Of a stretch of 64,000 bases of DNA, positions 43,405 through 52,108 are shown in pieces. This DNA is from Catenuloplanes niger (GTDB taxonomy: Bacteria; Actinomycetota; Actinomycetes; Mycobacteriales; Micromonosporaceae), in the NCBI RefSeq assembly GCF_031458255.1, contig NZ_JAVDYC010000001.1:3915001-3979000 (forward strand). Reading direction: 5' to 3'. Each line of letters begins with the position of its first letter. Position 1 is the stretch's first letter. Position numbers and translations under genes: made by a program. The notes below the pieces were generated by a model that was not told where the DNA came from, searched no databases, and saw nothing but the letters and a program-made list of their open reading frames with translations.

Positions 43405-44651
43405 CGGCCGCCACCGGCCGGTGCGCCGCCGCGGGTGCCGCCGCCGGTGAAGCCGCCCTGCTGACCGCCGCCGGGCAGACCGGCCCCGCCGCCGGGGAAA
43501 CCGCCGCCCTGCTCGCCCGAGCCGCCGCTCTCCTCGATCGTGTAGACCACCTGGTCGCCCACGGCGAGGCCGGAGGTGACCTCGGTCGTCGTGTCGCCCT
43601 CCAGGCCGACCTCCACGGTGGTGACGACCTGGCGGCCGTCGACCACGGTGGTGACCGTGTGGCCGCGGCCGCCGGACGTGATCGCGGCCGAATTGACCAT
43701 CACGACGTTCTCCGCGGTGCCGGTGGTGACCGAGACCGAGACGGTCTGGCCGGACTTCGCGCCGTCCGGGACCTCGGCCAGCGTGAGCGTGGCGCCGTAG
43801 GTGACGGACTCGCCCTCGCCGGACGCGCCGGGGTCGATCGAGGCGACGGTCGCGGCCGCGGTGACGCCGGTCAGCGCGTTCCAGGTGACGGTCGCGGCCT
43901 GCCCCACCTCCAGCTCGGTGGCGTCCGCCTCCGCGAACGAGGCCGTGATCTCCAGCGTGTCCAGGTCGGCGATCTCGACGAACGCGGTGCCGGTGCCGCT
44001 CTCGCCGGTCTGCCCACCACCGCTGGAACCACCGGACCCGCTGGAGCCACCGGACCCGCTGGAGCCGGTGGTGGCGCCGCCGCTCGATGCGGACCCGCTC
44101 GCCGTACCCCCGACGCTGCCGTTGATCGTGATGACGGTGCCGTCCATGGTCGCGGTCAGCGTGGCGCCCTCGACCGCGTCCTCCGCCGCCTCGACCGCGA
44201 GCTCGGCCTGCGTCACCTGCGCCGTCGCGGACGAGGTGTCGCTGCCGGCCTCCTCGGCGCGGGCCAGCGCGTCCTGCGCGGCCGTGAGGTCGGCCCGCGC
44301 CGCCGTCAGGTTCCGGTTCGCCGCGGTCGGGTCGATCCTCGCGAGCACCTGCCCCTTCTTCACCACGTCACCGACCCGGACGGTGATCTCGGTGACCGTG
44401 CCGGACGTGCCGAAACTCGCGCTGGCCGTGTTAGCACTGGTCACCGAGCCGTCCGCGCCGACCGTGGACGTCACCGTGCCCTGCTGCACGGTCAGCGTCC
44501 GCGTCGTGCTCGTGGTCGCGCTCGCCTCACCGCGCGCGGGCTGGGCGAAGGACAGGTAGGCCCACACACCGACACCGGCGATCGCCAGCCCGAGGCCGGT
44601 GTTGACGATCCAGGAGGGGCGGCGAGCGAAGAGGGGTCGTCGCACAGACAT
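43401..44651 (-). CDS. MacA/HlyD-like adaptor protein
   Basis: This 416-residue protein has an N-terminal membrane helix (about residues 13-32) and a biotinyl-lipoyl/beta-barrel body (TVTSTVGADGSV, VRVGDVVKKGQVLARID, ITASFAEADATELEVGQ). The coiled hairpin between lipoyl halves is short, and a Gly/Ser repeat linker (about residues 185-215) follows it. The C-terminus is a Gly-rich tail with GGGFPGG-like units. It should connect the MacB-like permease to substrate or cell wall. The ATG of MSVRRPLFARR is chosen; upstream in-frame sequence is not conserved. It heads the export operon. Confidence 0.9.
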   Translation of the reverse strand: MSVRRPLFARRPSWIVNTGLGLAIAGVGVWAYLSFAQPARGEASATTSTTRTLTVQQGTVTSTVGADGSVTSANTASASFGTSGTVTEITVRVGDVVKKGQVLARIDPTAANRNLTAARADLTAAQDALARAEEAGSDTSSATAQVTQAELAVEAAEDAVEGATLTATMDGTVITINGSVGGTASGSASSGGATTGSSGSGGSSGSGGSSGGGQTGESGTGTAFVEIADLDTLEITASFAEADATELEVGQAATVTWNALTGVTAAATVASIDPGASGEGESVTYGATLTLAEVPDGAKSGQTVSVSVTTGTAENVVMVNSAAITSGGRGHTVTTVVDGRQVVTTVEVGLEGDTTTEVTSGLAVGDQVVYTIEESGGSGEQGGGFPGGGAGLPGGGQQGGFTGGGTRGGAPAGGGR

Positions 44652-44767
44652 GCGCGTAGCGTCGCCGCCCCCTCTCGACACCACCCCAGGACAGCCTCGG
44701 AACGCACTGGGAAGCATCCGATAGCAAGACCTCAATACTTGCCGGTGGGGTGTGGCAAACTCGATCG

Positions 44768-46429
44768 GTGAGCGCCGGGACGGCCGAGGGCGTGCGCCGG
44801 GACGATCGTCCGGCGCGCGGTGACCGGCGCGTGCCGGTGCTGACCGGCCGGCCGGAGCCGCGCGGGCACCGGCGGCCGTCGGACAGTCCGGGCCGGCGGG
44901 CCGCGGCCGTCTGGGCGATCTTCTTCGGGCTGCTCGGGCTGGGCTACCGCGTGCTGCTGGTGCGCGGTGAGGTGCCGCCCGGTGACGCGGCCGAGGCGGC
45001 TGCGGGACTGGCCGCGCTCCGCATCGCGCAGGGCCAGGAGCTGCCGCTCTTCCTGGACAGCGAGCGGTTCATGGGTTCGCTGCAGGCGTTCCTGGCGGCG
45101 CCGTTCGTGCGCGTGCTCGGCACCGGGTCGTGGTCGGTGCGGCTACCCGCGCTGATCTGCTTCGCCGGGTTCCTGATCGTGGCGTTCATGCTGCTCCGCC
45201 GGCTCTACACGCCCTGGTTCGCGGCGCTGTCGATCGGCCTGTTCGCGCTCGGTTCGGACCGGGTGATCCGCAACGAGCTGACCGGCGCCGGGGCGTACCC
45301 GGAGATGCTCTTCGCGGTCGCGCTGCTCCTGCTGCTCACCGTGCGGCTGGCCGGCGCCGAGCTGAAACGGCCGGGCCTCGGCCTGTTCGGCTGGGGCGTG
45401 CTGGCCGGCGTCATGGTGTGGACGCACTGGTGGGTCCTGCCGTTCGTCGCGGCCGCCGGCCTGATGCTGCTGCTCAGCTTCCGGCGCGTGCCGGCCTGGC
45501 TGATCGTCGCGGCCGGGACCGCGCTCGGCGCGGTGCCGCTGATCGCCTTCGCCGTGCTCGGTGCGCCCCGCAGCCCGTACCAGCTGCTCGTGCTGGCCAG
45601 CGGCAACCTGATCGAGGCGCCGCTGGCCGGCCGGCTGACCGGCATGCTCTTCACCGCGGTCCCGATCAGCGCCGGCCTGTGCGCGCCCGGCGAGTGCGTG
45701 ACCTGGCAGGCGTGGTGGGGTCCGGCATACCTGGCGCTGCTGCTCGTCGCGCTCGTCGGCGCGATCCGCGGGCTCGGAGACGCGGCGCCCGCCCGGGTGC
45801 CGCGGCACGCCGGCCGGCTCACGCTGATCCTGGCCACCGTGGGCACGCTCGCGATCTTCTTCCTGACCGCCAACTCCGCGCTGGCCCCGGCGGCCGCCGC
45901 GAAGAACCTGCACTACACGCTGATCGCGCTGCCCGCGGTGCTGTGGCCGCTGTGGCACGCCGCCGCCCGGCTGTGGGGCCGCCAGGCCCGCACGCTGCCG
46001 GCCGCGCTCGCCGGCCTGACCGGCTCCGCCGTGCTCGCCGCCGTGCTCACGCTCGCGGTCGCGGCCACCGCCGCGCTCGTCCTGCGCGGTCCCGCGCTCT
46101 CCGCCGCCGCCGACGACGACCGCGCGCTCGTCGCCGCGCTCGACCGGGCCGGCGCGAACCGCGTCTACTCCGACCGCGACACCTGCGACCGCATCACGTT
46201 CCGCACCGGCGAACGCATCATCTGCGCGGTCATCGACGCCCGCCTCGACCAGCGCGGCGACCGCTTCCCCATCTACGGCACCGTGGTCCGCAACGCCCCC
46301 GACCCGGCCTGGGTCCTGCCCGCCGGCTCCGACCTGGACGACGCCTTCACCGCGTTCCGCGCCCGCACGCTGCGCGTCTTCGACGTCACCCCGGCCGGCG
46401 GCTACCTGATCTACCAGGAGGACCGCTGA
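44768..46429 (+). CDS. Polytopic membrane protein, probable GT-C glycosyltransferase
   Basis: This 553-residue protein has a basic N-terminal tail, about eleven membrane helices and a C-terminal soluble domain (about 445-553). The first loop contains the acidic GEVPPGDAAEAAAG, in the place where ArnT/PMT-like (GT39/GT83) enzymes carry a catalytic Asp, and RVIRNELTGAGAYPEM matches the second acidic region of these enzymes. It could transfer a sugar from a polyprenyl-phosphate donor outside the membrane, but the acceptor is unknown. I chose the second GTG (VSAGTAEG) since a CAAACT hexamer six bases upstream suggests a leaderless start; a GTG six codons earlier is also possible. Confidence 0.75.
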   Translation: MSAGTAEGVRRDDRPARGDRRVPVLTGRPEPRGHRRPSDSPGRRAAAVWAIFFGLLGLGYRVLLVRGEVPPGDAAEAAAGLAALRIAQGQELPLFLDSERFMGSLQAFLAAPFVRVLGTGSWSVRLPALICFAGFLIVAFMLLRRLYTPWFAALSIGLFALGSDRVIRNELTGAGAYPEMLFAVALLLLLTVRLAGAELKRPGLGLFGWGVLAGVMVWTHWWVLPFVAAAGLMLLLSFRRVPAWLIVAAGTALGAVPLIAFAVLGAPRSPYQLLVLASGNLIEAPLAGRLTGMLFTAVPISAGLCAPGECVTWQAWWGPAYLALLLVALVGAIRGLGDAAPARVPRHAGRLTLILATVGTLAIFFLTANSALAPAAAAKNLHYTLIALPAVLWPLWHAAARLWGRQARTLPAALAGLTGSAVLAAVLTLAVAATAALVLRGPALSAAADDDRALVAALDRAGANRVYSDRDTCDRITFRTGERIICAVIDARLDQRGDRFPIYGTVVRNAPDPAWVLPAGSDLDDAFTAFRARTLRVFDVTPAGGYLIYQEDR

Positions 46430-46440
46430 AAAACCCGGCG

Positions 46441-46519
46441 AGCCTTTCCCGCTTCCGGCGTGCCCGCGTTCCCAGTGCTCCCGCGGGCACCGGTCGTCGC
46501 TGGCGCTCCTCCCTGCCGG
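46441..46519 (-). repeat. Copy 2 of a dispersed intergenic repeat
   Basis: The complement of this stretch reads AGCGCCAGCGACGACCGG, TGCCCGCGGGAGCAC, then ACGCCGGAAGCGGGAA. The 45 bases 46475-46519 are an exact reverse complement of 59331-59375. It fills most of the 130-bp space between two convergent genes, with no other feature recognised there. Confidence 0.85.
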
Positions 46520-46559
46520 TGCCGCCGCCGGTCACCGAACGACCCCTCGGGGCGCGTGC

Positions 46560-48308
46560 TCAGGGCCCATTCGCGGGGAGGAGGACGCGGAAGGTGGCGC
46601 CCTGGCCGGGGGCGGTGATGAGCTCGACGTGGCCGCCGTGGGCCTGGACGATGGCGGCGACGATGGAGAGGCCGAGGCCGGAGCCGCCGGCGCCGGATCG
46701 GCCGCGGGCGCGGCTGCTCTCCACGCGGTAGAGGCGTTCGAAGACGCGTTCCGCGTGGTCGGCGGGGATGCCGGGGCCGGTGTCGCTGACCTCCAGCACC
46801 GCGAAACCGGTCGCCGTGGCCGGCGCCGCGAAACCGGCAGCTGCGGCCGGTGCCGCGAAACCGGCAGCCGTGGCCGGCGGAGTGGCCGGTTGTGGGCGGC
46901 CGGGTCGGGAGTGCGGGGCCGGGGCGGTTTCGGGTGGGCCGGCGGGGGTCCAGCGGCCGACGCGGATGGTGATGTGGGCGTCCGGGGGCGTGTGGACCAG
47001 CGCGTTGTTGACCAGGTTCGTGGCGACCTGGCGCAGGCGGTGCTCGTCGCCGGGCACGGTGATCGGCTCGAAGTCGGCGTCGTCGTCCGGGCCGAGCGCG
47101 GCCAGCCGGATCGGGCGGCCGGGCGCGCGGGCGTGCGCGTCCCGGATCGTGTCGGCCGCGATCTGCAGCATGTCGACCGGCCTGCGTTGCAGCGGGCGCT
47201 GCTCGTCCAGTTTCGCGAGCAGCAGCAGGTCCTCGACGAGCAGACCCATCCGGGCCGCCTCGGACTCGATCCGGCTCATCGTCTCGTCGAGCACCGGGCC
47301 GGGCGGGGAGCCGCCGCGCCGGTACAGCTCCGCGAAGCCGCGGATCGAGGTCAGCGGCGTGCGCAGTTCGTGGCCGGCGTCCGCGACGAACCGGCGGAGC
47401 CGGGCCTCGGACGCGGTCCGCGCGCTCACCTCCGCCTCGATCCGGGCGAGCATCGAGTTGAGCGCGACGCCGAGGCGGCCGGGTTCGGTGTGCGGGTCCG
47501 CGTCGTCGGCGCGGTGGGACAGGTCGCCGGTGCTGATCCGCGCGGCCATCGCCTCCATCCGGGTGAGCGGGTGCAGGCCGAGCCGGACCACGACCGCGGC
47601 GACCAGGCCGAGCATCAGCAGCACGACCAGCTCGACGGCCAGGTTGATCAGCAGCAGGCCGTCCGCGGTCCGGTCGATGTCCTCCAGCGAGGCGCCCTTC
47701 AGCGTCAGCAGCGTCACCGGGGTGTCGTTGACGACGAGCGAGTTCTCCTGCACGGTGATCCGCCAGTTGGTGCCGTCGGTCATCCGTACCGTCGCCGGGT
47801 CCGCCTTTCCGACCTGCGCGAGCACGTCGGCCTGCTCGACCTGGGCGTCGCCGGTCTGCCGGTCGGTGCACAGCAGCGTGCCGTCCGCCCGGTAGAGGCT
47901 GAGCAGCTGTTCCGGGCCGGCGAGCGGTCCCGGCCAGCCGGGACCGCGGTGCGGCGGCCCGCCGGGGAGGACGGTTCCGTCCGGGTCGGTGGCGGAGCCG
48001 GACGACGTGTCGCAGATCCGGTTGATCATCATGACCGGGTCCTCGATCCGGCTCGCCAGCCGGTCGTCCAGTTGGTCGGTCAGGTAGCTGCGCAGCAGCC
48101 AGACACCGGCCAGGTTCGCGAGCAGCAACGCCACCGCGGTCAGCGACGCGATCACCAGCACCAGGCGGGACCGCAGCGTCCAGTGCCGCCACCGCCGCAG
48201 CCGCCAGAGACTCGGTCCGCCGTTCCCGGCCCGGCCCGGCCGTTCCCGCCGCGGTCGAGCCGACGGATCCGGCGTTCCCGGGCCGGGGCCGGGTGGCGAC
48301 GGGCTCAC
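46560..48308 (-). CDS. Membrane sensor histidine kinase with repeat insertion in the ATPase domain
   Basis: This 582-residue kinase has two membrane helices (about residues 53-75 and 205-228) around an extracytoplasmic sensor of about 130 residues with a Cys pair (NRICDTSS, TLLCTDR). HAMP (about 230-285), HisKA (DAGHELRTPLTS, near 320) and a HATPase domain (LVNNALVHTPP, DTGPGIP, SGLGLSIVAAI) follow. Between the N and G1 boxes there is an unusual Pro/Ala-rich insertion of about 50 residues with three copies of a nine-residue AAGFAAPA-type unit. The GTG start overlaps the response regulator stop (GTGA), which supports cognate pairing. Confidence 0.92.
   Translation of the reverse strand: MSPSPPGPGPGTPDPSARPRRERPGRAGNGGPSLWRLRRWRHWTLRSRLVLVIASLTAVALLLANLAGVWLLRSYLTDQLDDRLASRIEDPVMMINRICDTSSGSATDPDGTVLPGGPPHRGPGWPGPLAGPEQLLSLYRADGTLLCTDRQTGDAQVEQADVLAQVGKADPATVRMTDGTNWRITVQENSLVVNDTPVTLLTLKGASLEDIDRTADGLLLINLAVELVVLLMLGLVAAVVVRLGLHPLTRMEAMAARISTGDLSHRADDADPHTEPGRLGVALNSMLARIEAEVSARTASEARLRRFVADAGHELRTPLTSIRGFAELYRRGGSPPGPVLDETMSRIESEAARMGLLVEDLLLLAKLDEQRPLQRRPVDMLQIAADTIRDAHARAPGRPIRLAALGPDDDADFEPITVPGDEHRLRQVATNLVNNALVHTPPDAHITIRVGRWTPAGPPETAPAPHSRPGRPQPATPPATAAGFAAPAAAAGFAAPATATGFAVLEVSDTGPGIPADHAERVFERLYRVESSRARGRSGAGGSGLGLSIVAAIVQAHGGHVELITAPGQGATFRVLLPANGP
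46801..46881 (-). repeat. 27-bp tandem coding repeat in the sensor kinase
   Basis: GCGAAACCGG recurs at 46801, 46828 and 46855, a period of exactly nine codons, so the repeat keeps frame. It encodes the low-complexity insertion in the kinase ATPase domain. Confidence 0.85.
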
Positions 48309-49030
48309 TCCTCCGCACCCCGGGGCAGGCGGAGGGCGTAGCCGACACCGCGGACGGTGTGGATCAGCGGGGGCTCCCAGCGGTCGATCTTCTTGCGCAG
48401 GTAGTAGACGTACGACTCGACGATCCGGCCGTCGCCGCCGAAGTCGTAGCTCCACACCCGGTCCAGGATCTGCGCCTTGCTGACCACCCGGCCCGCGTTG
48501 ACCAGCAGGTAGCGGAGCAGGTTGAACTCGGTCGGGGACAGCTCGACCAGCCGGCCGCCGCGGCGGACCTCGTGCGCGTCCTCGTCCAGCTCCAGGTCCG
48601 CGTACCGCAGCAGGCCGTTGTCCTCGGACCCGTCCGCGTCGCCACGGCTGCGGCGCAGGATCGCGCGGATTCGCAGCACGACCTCCTCCAGGCTGAACGG
48701 CTTCGTCACGTAGTCGTCCGCGCCGACGGTGAGGCCGGAGATCCGGTCCTCGACCGCGTCGCGCGCGGTCAGGAACAGCACCGGCACCGGGCGGGTGCCG
48801 GACCGCAGCCGCTGGGCGACCTGGAAGCCGTCCAGGTCGGGCAGCATCACGTCGAGCACGACCAGGTCCGGCTCGAACTCGGTGGCGGCGGTCAGCGCCT
48901 CGTGCCCGCCGTTCGCCACCCGCACGTCAAAGTTGATCAGGCGGAGCGTGGCCGACAGCAACGCGCAGATGTTCGGCTCGTCGTCGACGACGAGCACCTT
49001 CGTTGGCCGTGCTTCGGTCTGCTGACGCAC
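48305..49030 (-). CDS. OmpR/PhoB-family response regulator
   Basis: This 241-residue regulator has a receiver domain (about residues 8-120; LVVDDEPN, phospho-acceptor in VVLDVMLPDLDGF, Lys in YVTKPFSLEE) and a winged-helix DNA-binding domain (about 140-235; LSPTEFNLLRYLLVNAGRVV, IHTVRGVGYALR). The GTG start has AGGAGG seven bases upstream. It is cotranscribed with the sensor kinase; the adaptor gene upstream on the same strand is a possible target. Confidence 0.95.
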   Translation of the reverse strand: MRQQTEARPTKVLVVDDEPNICALLSATLRLINFDVRVANGGHEALTAATEFEPDLVVLDVMLPDLDGFQVAQRLRSGTRPVPVLFLTARDAVEDRISGLTVGADDYVTKPFSLEEVVLRIRAILRRSRGDADGSEDNGLLRYADLELDEDAHEVRRGGRLVELSPTEFNLLRYLLVNAGRVVSKAQILDRVWSYDFGGDGRIVESYVYYLRKKIDRWEPPLIHTVRGVGYALRLPRGAEE

Positions 49031-49157
49031 CGTGTTGCCTCCTGCCGTTCCCACCCGATCGTGGACACCGGCTCCAACATCTATCGGAGGTGCCTCGGAA
49101 CGAGGTCGGAGAAAACTGAACAAAATCTTAGAACCGCAGGCCGGCGGGGGTACGGGA

Positions 49158-50693
49158 TCAGCCCGCCACCAGCACGACCGCACCGGCCGACAGGCCCGAG
49201 GTGATCTCCGCGTACGCGTCGCCGACCAGCCCCACCCGGACGGTCCGCACGCTGTCCACGCCGTCGGCCCGGACCGTCACCACGCCGGTCGTGCCGGACA
49301 CGTCCCGGAGCGCCGAGGACGGCACCCGCAGCACGCCGGTGACCGCGGAGATCGTGATCGTGGCCTGCGCGTTCTGCCCGATCAGCACGTCCGCCGGCAC
49401 GGTGTCGAAGGTGATCAGCGTGCCGTAGGTGACCATGCCGTCCGTGACGGTGCCGGCCGGGTCGACCTGCGTGACCGTGGCCGGGAACGTCTCGCCGGGC
49501 CGGTCCGGGAGCGTGACCGTGGCGACCTGGCCGATCTCCAGCCGGCCCGCGTCCGCCTCCGGGAAGTCGGCCCGCACCTCCATGCCCGCGATGTCACCGA
49601 GCGAGACGAACGTGCTGCCGGCGCCGGCGGTGCTGCCCACCCCGCCGGCCACGGAGAGGACCTTGCCGCCGACCGGCGCCGTGAGGACGGCACCGGCGAG
49701 CGCCTCCTCGGCCTCGGCCAGCGCCACCTCCGCGCTGTTCACCCTGGTCTGCGCGGCGTAGACCGCGTCACCGGCGGTGCCACCGCTCCGGGCACCACCG
49801 CTGCCGCTTTCGGTCTCACCGCTGCTGGTCCCACCACCGCTGCTGGTCCCGCCGGTGCTGCCGGTCCCGCCGGTGCTGCCGGTCCCGCCGGTGCTGCCGG
49901 TCTCGGCGCAGCCGTCGCCGGTCGAGCCGGAGCCGCCGGTCGAACCGGAACCGGTGGAGCCCGGGCCGGTCGCACCGCCGCCGGTCGCACCGCCGTCAAT
50001 CGCACCCGGGCCGGTCGTACCGCCGCCGGTGGGGGCGGACGGGCTGCCGCCGGTCGTGGGGCGGGACGGCGTGCCGGTCGGTGACGGGCCGGCGGACGGC
50101 GAGGACGACGGCGAGGACGAGGCGGGCGGCGACGCCGGCACCGTCACCTGGACGGTGACCGTCTCGGTCACCGTGACCGTGACCGTGACCGCCGGCGCCG
50201 GGTCGCCGCCGCCCGTGGACGACAGCGAGGGCGACGGCGTGGGCGTGGGCGTGGTGCCGGTCGTCGCGTAGGAGTAGACCGCTCCCCCGCCGGTGTCCGA
50301 CACGCAGCTGGTGCCGGACGAGGACGACGCCGTGGACAGCGCCTCCCGCGCCGCGGCCAGTTCCGCCGTGGCCGCGTCCACCGCCTCCCGCGCGTCCGTG
50401 GCGTCCACCTCGGCGAGCACGTCGCCGGCCTCGACCACGTCACCGACCCGCACGTGCACCGCGGTGACCGCGCCGGACGTACCGAAGCTGAGACCGCGGG
50501 TGGACGCGGGCCCGAGCGTGCCGGTGGCCGCGACCGCGAGCGTCACGTCGCCGGTGTCCGCCGCGACCAGCGACGGCCCGTCCGCGATCGGCTCGCCGCC
50601 CGAGGTGAGCGCGTAGGCGGTGGCCGCGCCCGCCACCACGACCGCCGTGGCGGCCACGCCGGCCGCGATCCGCATCCGTCGACCTCGCAGCAC
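49158..50693 (-). CDS. HlyD/MacA-like adaptor with long disordered insert, no adjacent transporter
   Basis: This 511-residue protein has an N-terminal membrane segment (about 9-28), lipoyl-type motifs (SGAVTAVHVRVGDVVEAGDV) and beta-barrel strands (VLTAPVGGKVLSV, VRADFPEADAGRLEIGQVA). These are separated by about 190 low-complexity residues (about 120-310) in place of most of the helical hairpin. The insert contains a TVTVTVTETVTVQVTV stretch, Pro/Ser-rich parts and many GSTGGT-type units. No ABC ATPase or permease lies next to it. Start choice is uncertain among several GTG codons and an ATG within 27 bases; the one with best spacing from a GGATGGGG stretch is used. Confidence 0.82.
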   Translation of the reverse strand: MLRGRRMRIAAGVAATAVVVAGAATAYALTSGGEPIADGPSLVAADTGDVTLAVAATGTLGPASTRGLSFGTSGAVTAVHVRVGDVVEAGDVLAEVDATDAREAVDAATAELAAAREALSTASSSSGTSCVSDTGGGAVYSYATTGTTPTPTPSPSLSSTGGGDPAPAVTVTVTVTETVTVQVTVPASPPASSSPSSSPSAGPSPTGTPSRPTTGGSPSAPTGGGTTGPGAIDGGATGGGATGPGSTGSGSTGGSGSTGDGCAETGSTGGTGSTGGTGSTGGTSSGGGTSSGETESGSGGARSGGTAGDAVYAAQTRVNSAEVALAEAEEALAGAVLTAPVGGKVLSVAGGVGSTAGAGSTFVSLGDIAGMEVRADFPEADAGRLEIGQVATVTLPDRPGETFPATVTQVDPAGTVTDGMVTYGTLITFDTVPADVLIGQNAQATITISAVTGVLRVPSSALRDVSGTTGVVTVRADGVDSVRTVRVGLVGDAYAEITSGLSAGAVVLVAG

Positions 50694-50809
50694 CACGCAC
50701 ACCCCATCCGGTCGTCACTCGACCGGCGAAGTCTCACGACCGCGCCTCGCGACCCGCTCGTTCCCCGCTGGGAACCCGCTCAGAGCCGGTCCCGGTCGTA
50801 CGCGGGGGG

Positions 50810-52048
50810 TCAGTCCTCGATGAAGCGGGGGCGGGCGACGGCGAGTCCGGCGACGGCCTGGAGGACGGCGATGCCGGTCAGGAAGAGCATCGGGACGGTC
50901 CAGGCGCCGGTCAGGCCGTAGAAGTAGCCGACGAGCAGCGGGCCGAGCGCGGCGAACAGGTAGCCGATGCTCTGCGCGAACGCGGAGAGCGCGACCGTGC
51001 CCTCCGCGGTCCGGGCGCGCAGGCCCAGCACGGTCAGGGCCAGCGGGAACGAGCTCTGGCCGACCGACAGCACGACCACCCAGAGGTACGCGCCGGCGCG
51101 CGGCGCGAGCATCATGCCGAGGTACGCCACGATCATGAGCCCGGCCAGCGCGAGGATCAGCCCGTGCAGGTTGCGCAGCCGCGCGGCCAGCGACGGCATG
51201 ATCAGGCCCATCGGCACGCCGACCACGGACAGCACGCCGAGCAGCACGCCCGCGTTCTCCGGGGAGAAGCCGGCGTCCCGGAACAGTGTGGGCAGCCAGC
51301 CCATGGCGGCGTATCCGCTGAGCGACTGCGCGCCGAAGAAGATCGCCATGGCCCAGCCGAGCCGGGTGGCTCCCGGGCGTACCCGCGCGACGGCCGTTGC
51401 TCCGGCGACCGCCGCGGCCCGGGACGCCGCGCGGTGGCGCAGCGCGGCCGGTAGCCAGAGCGGGATCGCGGCGAGCGCGAGGATCGCCCAGACGCCCAGG
51501 CCGGCCCGCCACGAACCGAACGCGTGCGCGATCGGCACGGTCGCGGCCGCACCGATCGTGGCGCCGATCGACATGGAGACCGAGTACATGCCGGTGATCA
51601 GGCCGGTCCGCTCCGGGAAGTTCTGCTTGACCAGCATCGGCATCAGCACGTTGCCGATCGCGATGCCGGAGAGCGCGAGCGCGCTGGTGATCACGAAGAC
51701 CGCGGCGGACCCGGTGGCGACGCGCAGCGCCTGGCCGAGCACCAGCGCGGCCATCGCGGCGACCAGCACACGGGGCGCGGCGAAGCGGCGGACCAGCACC
51801 GGGGTGAACGCGCCGAAGAACGCGAACGCGACGGTCGGCATGGTGGTGACCACACCCGCCATCAGGCCGGACAGCTGCAGGCCCTCGCGGACCTCGGTGA
51901 GCAGTGAGCCGACGCTGGTGATCGAGGTACGCAGGTTGAGCGCGACCAGGAGCATGGCGGCGAGCACGAGAAACACGCCGCGGGCGCGTCCACGCACCGC
52001 GGGGGCGACGGCGGCGGCGGGTTCCAGCACCATGGGGGAGGTCGACAC
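50810..52048 (-). CDS. MFS transporter, CynX/NimT-like
   Basis: This 412-residue protein has about twelve transmembrane helices and the family start ALNLRTSITSVGSLLTEV. It resembles CynX/NimT-type transporters, which include cyanate and 2-nitroimidazole exporters. The substrate is unknown. The GTG start is six bases after TACGAT, indicating a leaderless message. A 17-bp palindrome lies just upstream of that -10 element, in a divergent arrangement with a GntR regulator gene that probably controls it. Confidence 0.9.
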   Translation of the reverse strand: MSTSPMVLEPAAAVAPAVRGRARGVFLVLAAMLLVALNLRTSITSVGSLLTEVREGLQLSGLMAGVVTTMPTVAFAFFGAFTPVLVRRFAAPRVLVAAMAALVLGQALRVATGSAAVFVITSALALSGIAIGNVLMPMLVKQNFPERTGLITGMYSVSMSIGATIGAAATVPIAHAFGSWRAGLGVWAILALAAIPLWLPAALRHRAASRAAAVAGATAVARVRPGATRLGWAMAIFFGAQSLSGYAAMGWLPTLFRDAGFSPENAGVLLGVLSVVGVPMGLIMPSLAARLRNLHGLILALAGLMIVAYLGMMLAPRAGAYLWVVVLSVGQSSFPLALTVLGLRARTAEGTVALSAFAQSIGYLFAALGPLLVGYFYGLTGAWTVPMLFLTGIAVLQAVAGLAVARPRFIED

Positions 52049-52054
52049 GAACCC

Positions 52055-52077
52055 ATCGTAAATTCATAGGATGAATT
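52055..52077. promoter_or_regulatory. MFS promoter -10 and palindromic operator
   Basis: AATTCATAGGATGAATT (52061-52077) is a perfect palindrome with seven-base arms and a three-base centre. It directly adjoins TACGAT (minus strand, 52060-52055), the likely -10 element of the MFS gene. A regulator bound here would block that promoter; the divergent GntR protein is the natural candidate. Confidence 0.65.
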
Positions 52078-52108
52078 CGGGCCACTTTTCCGGAGGATGG
52101 TGTAAGGA

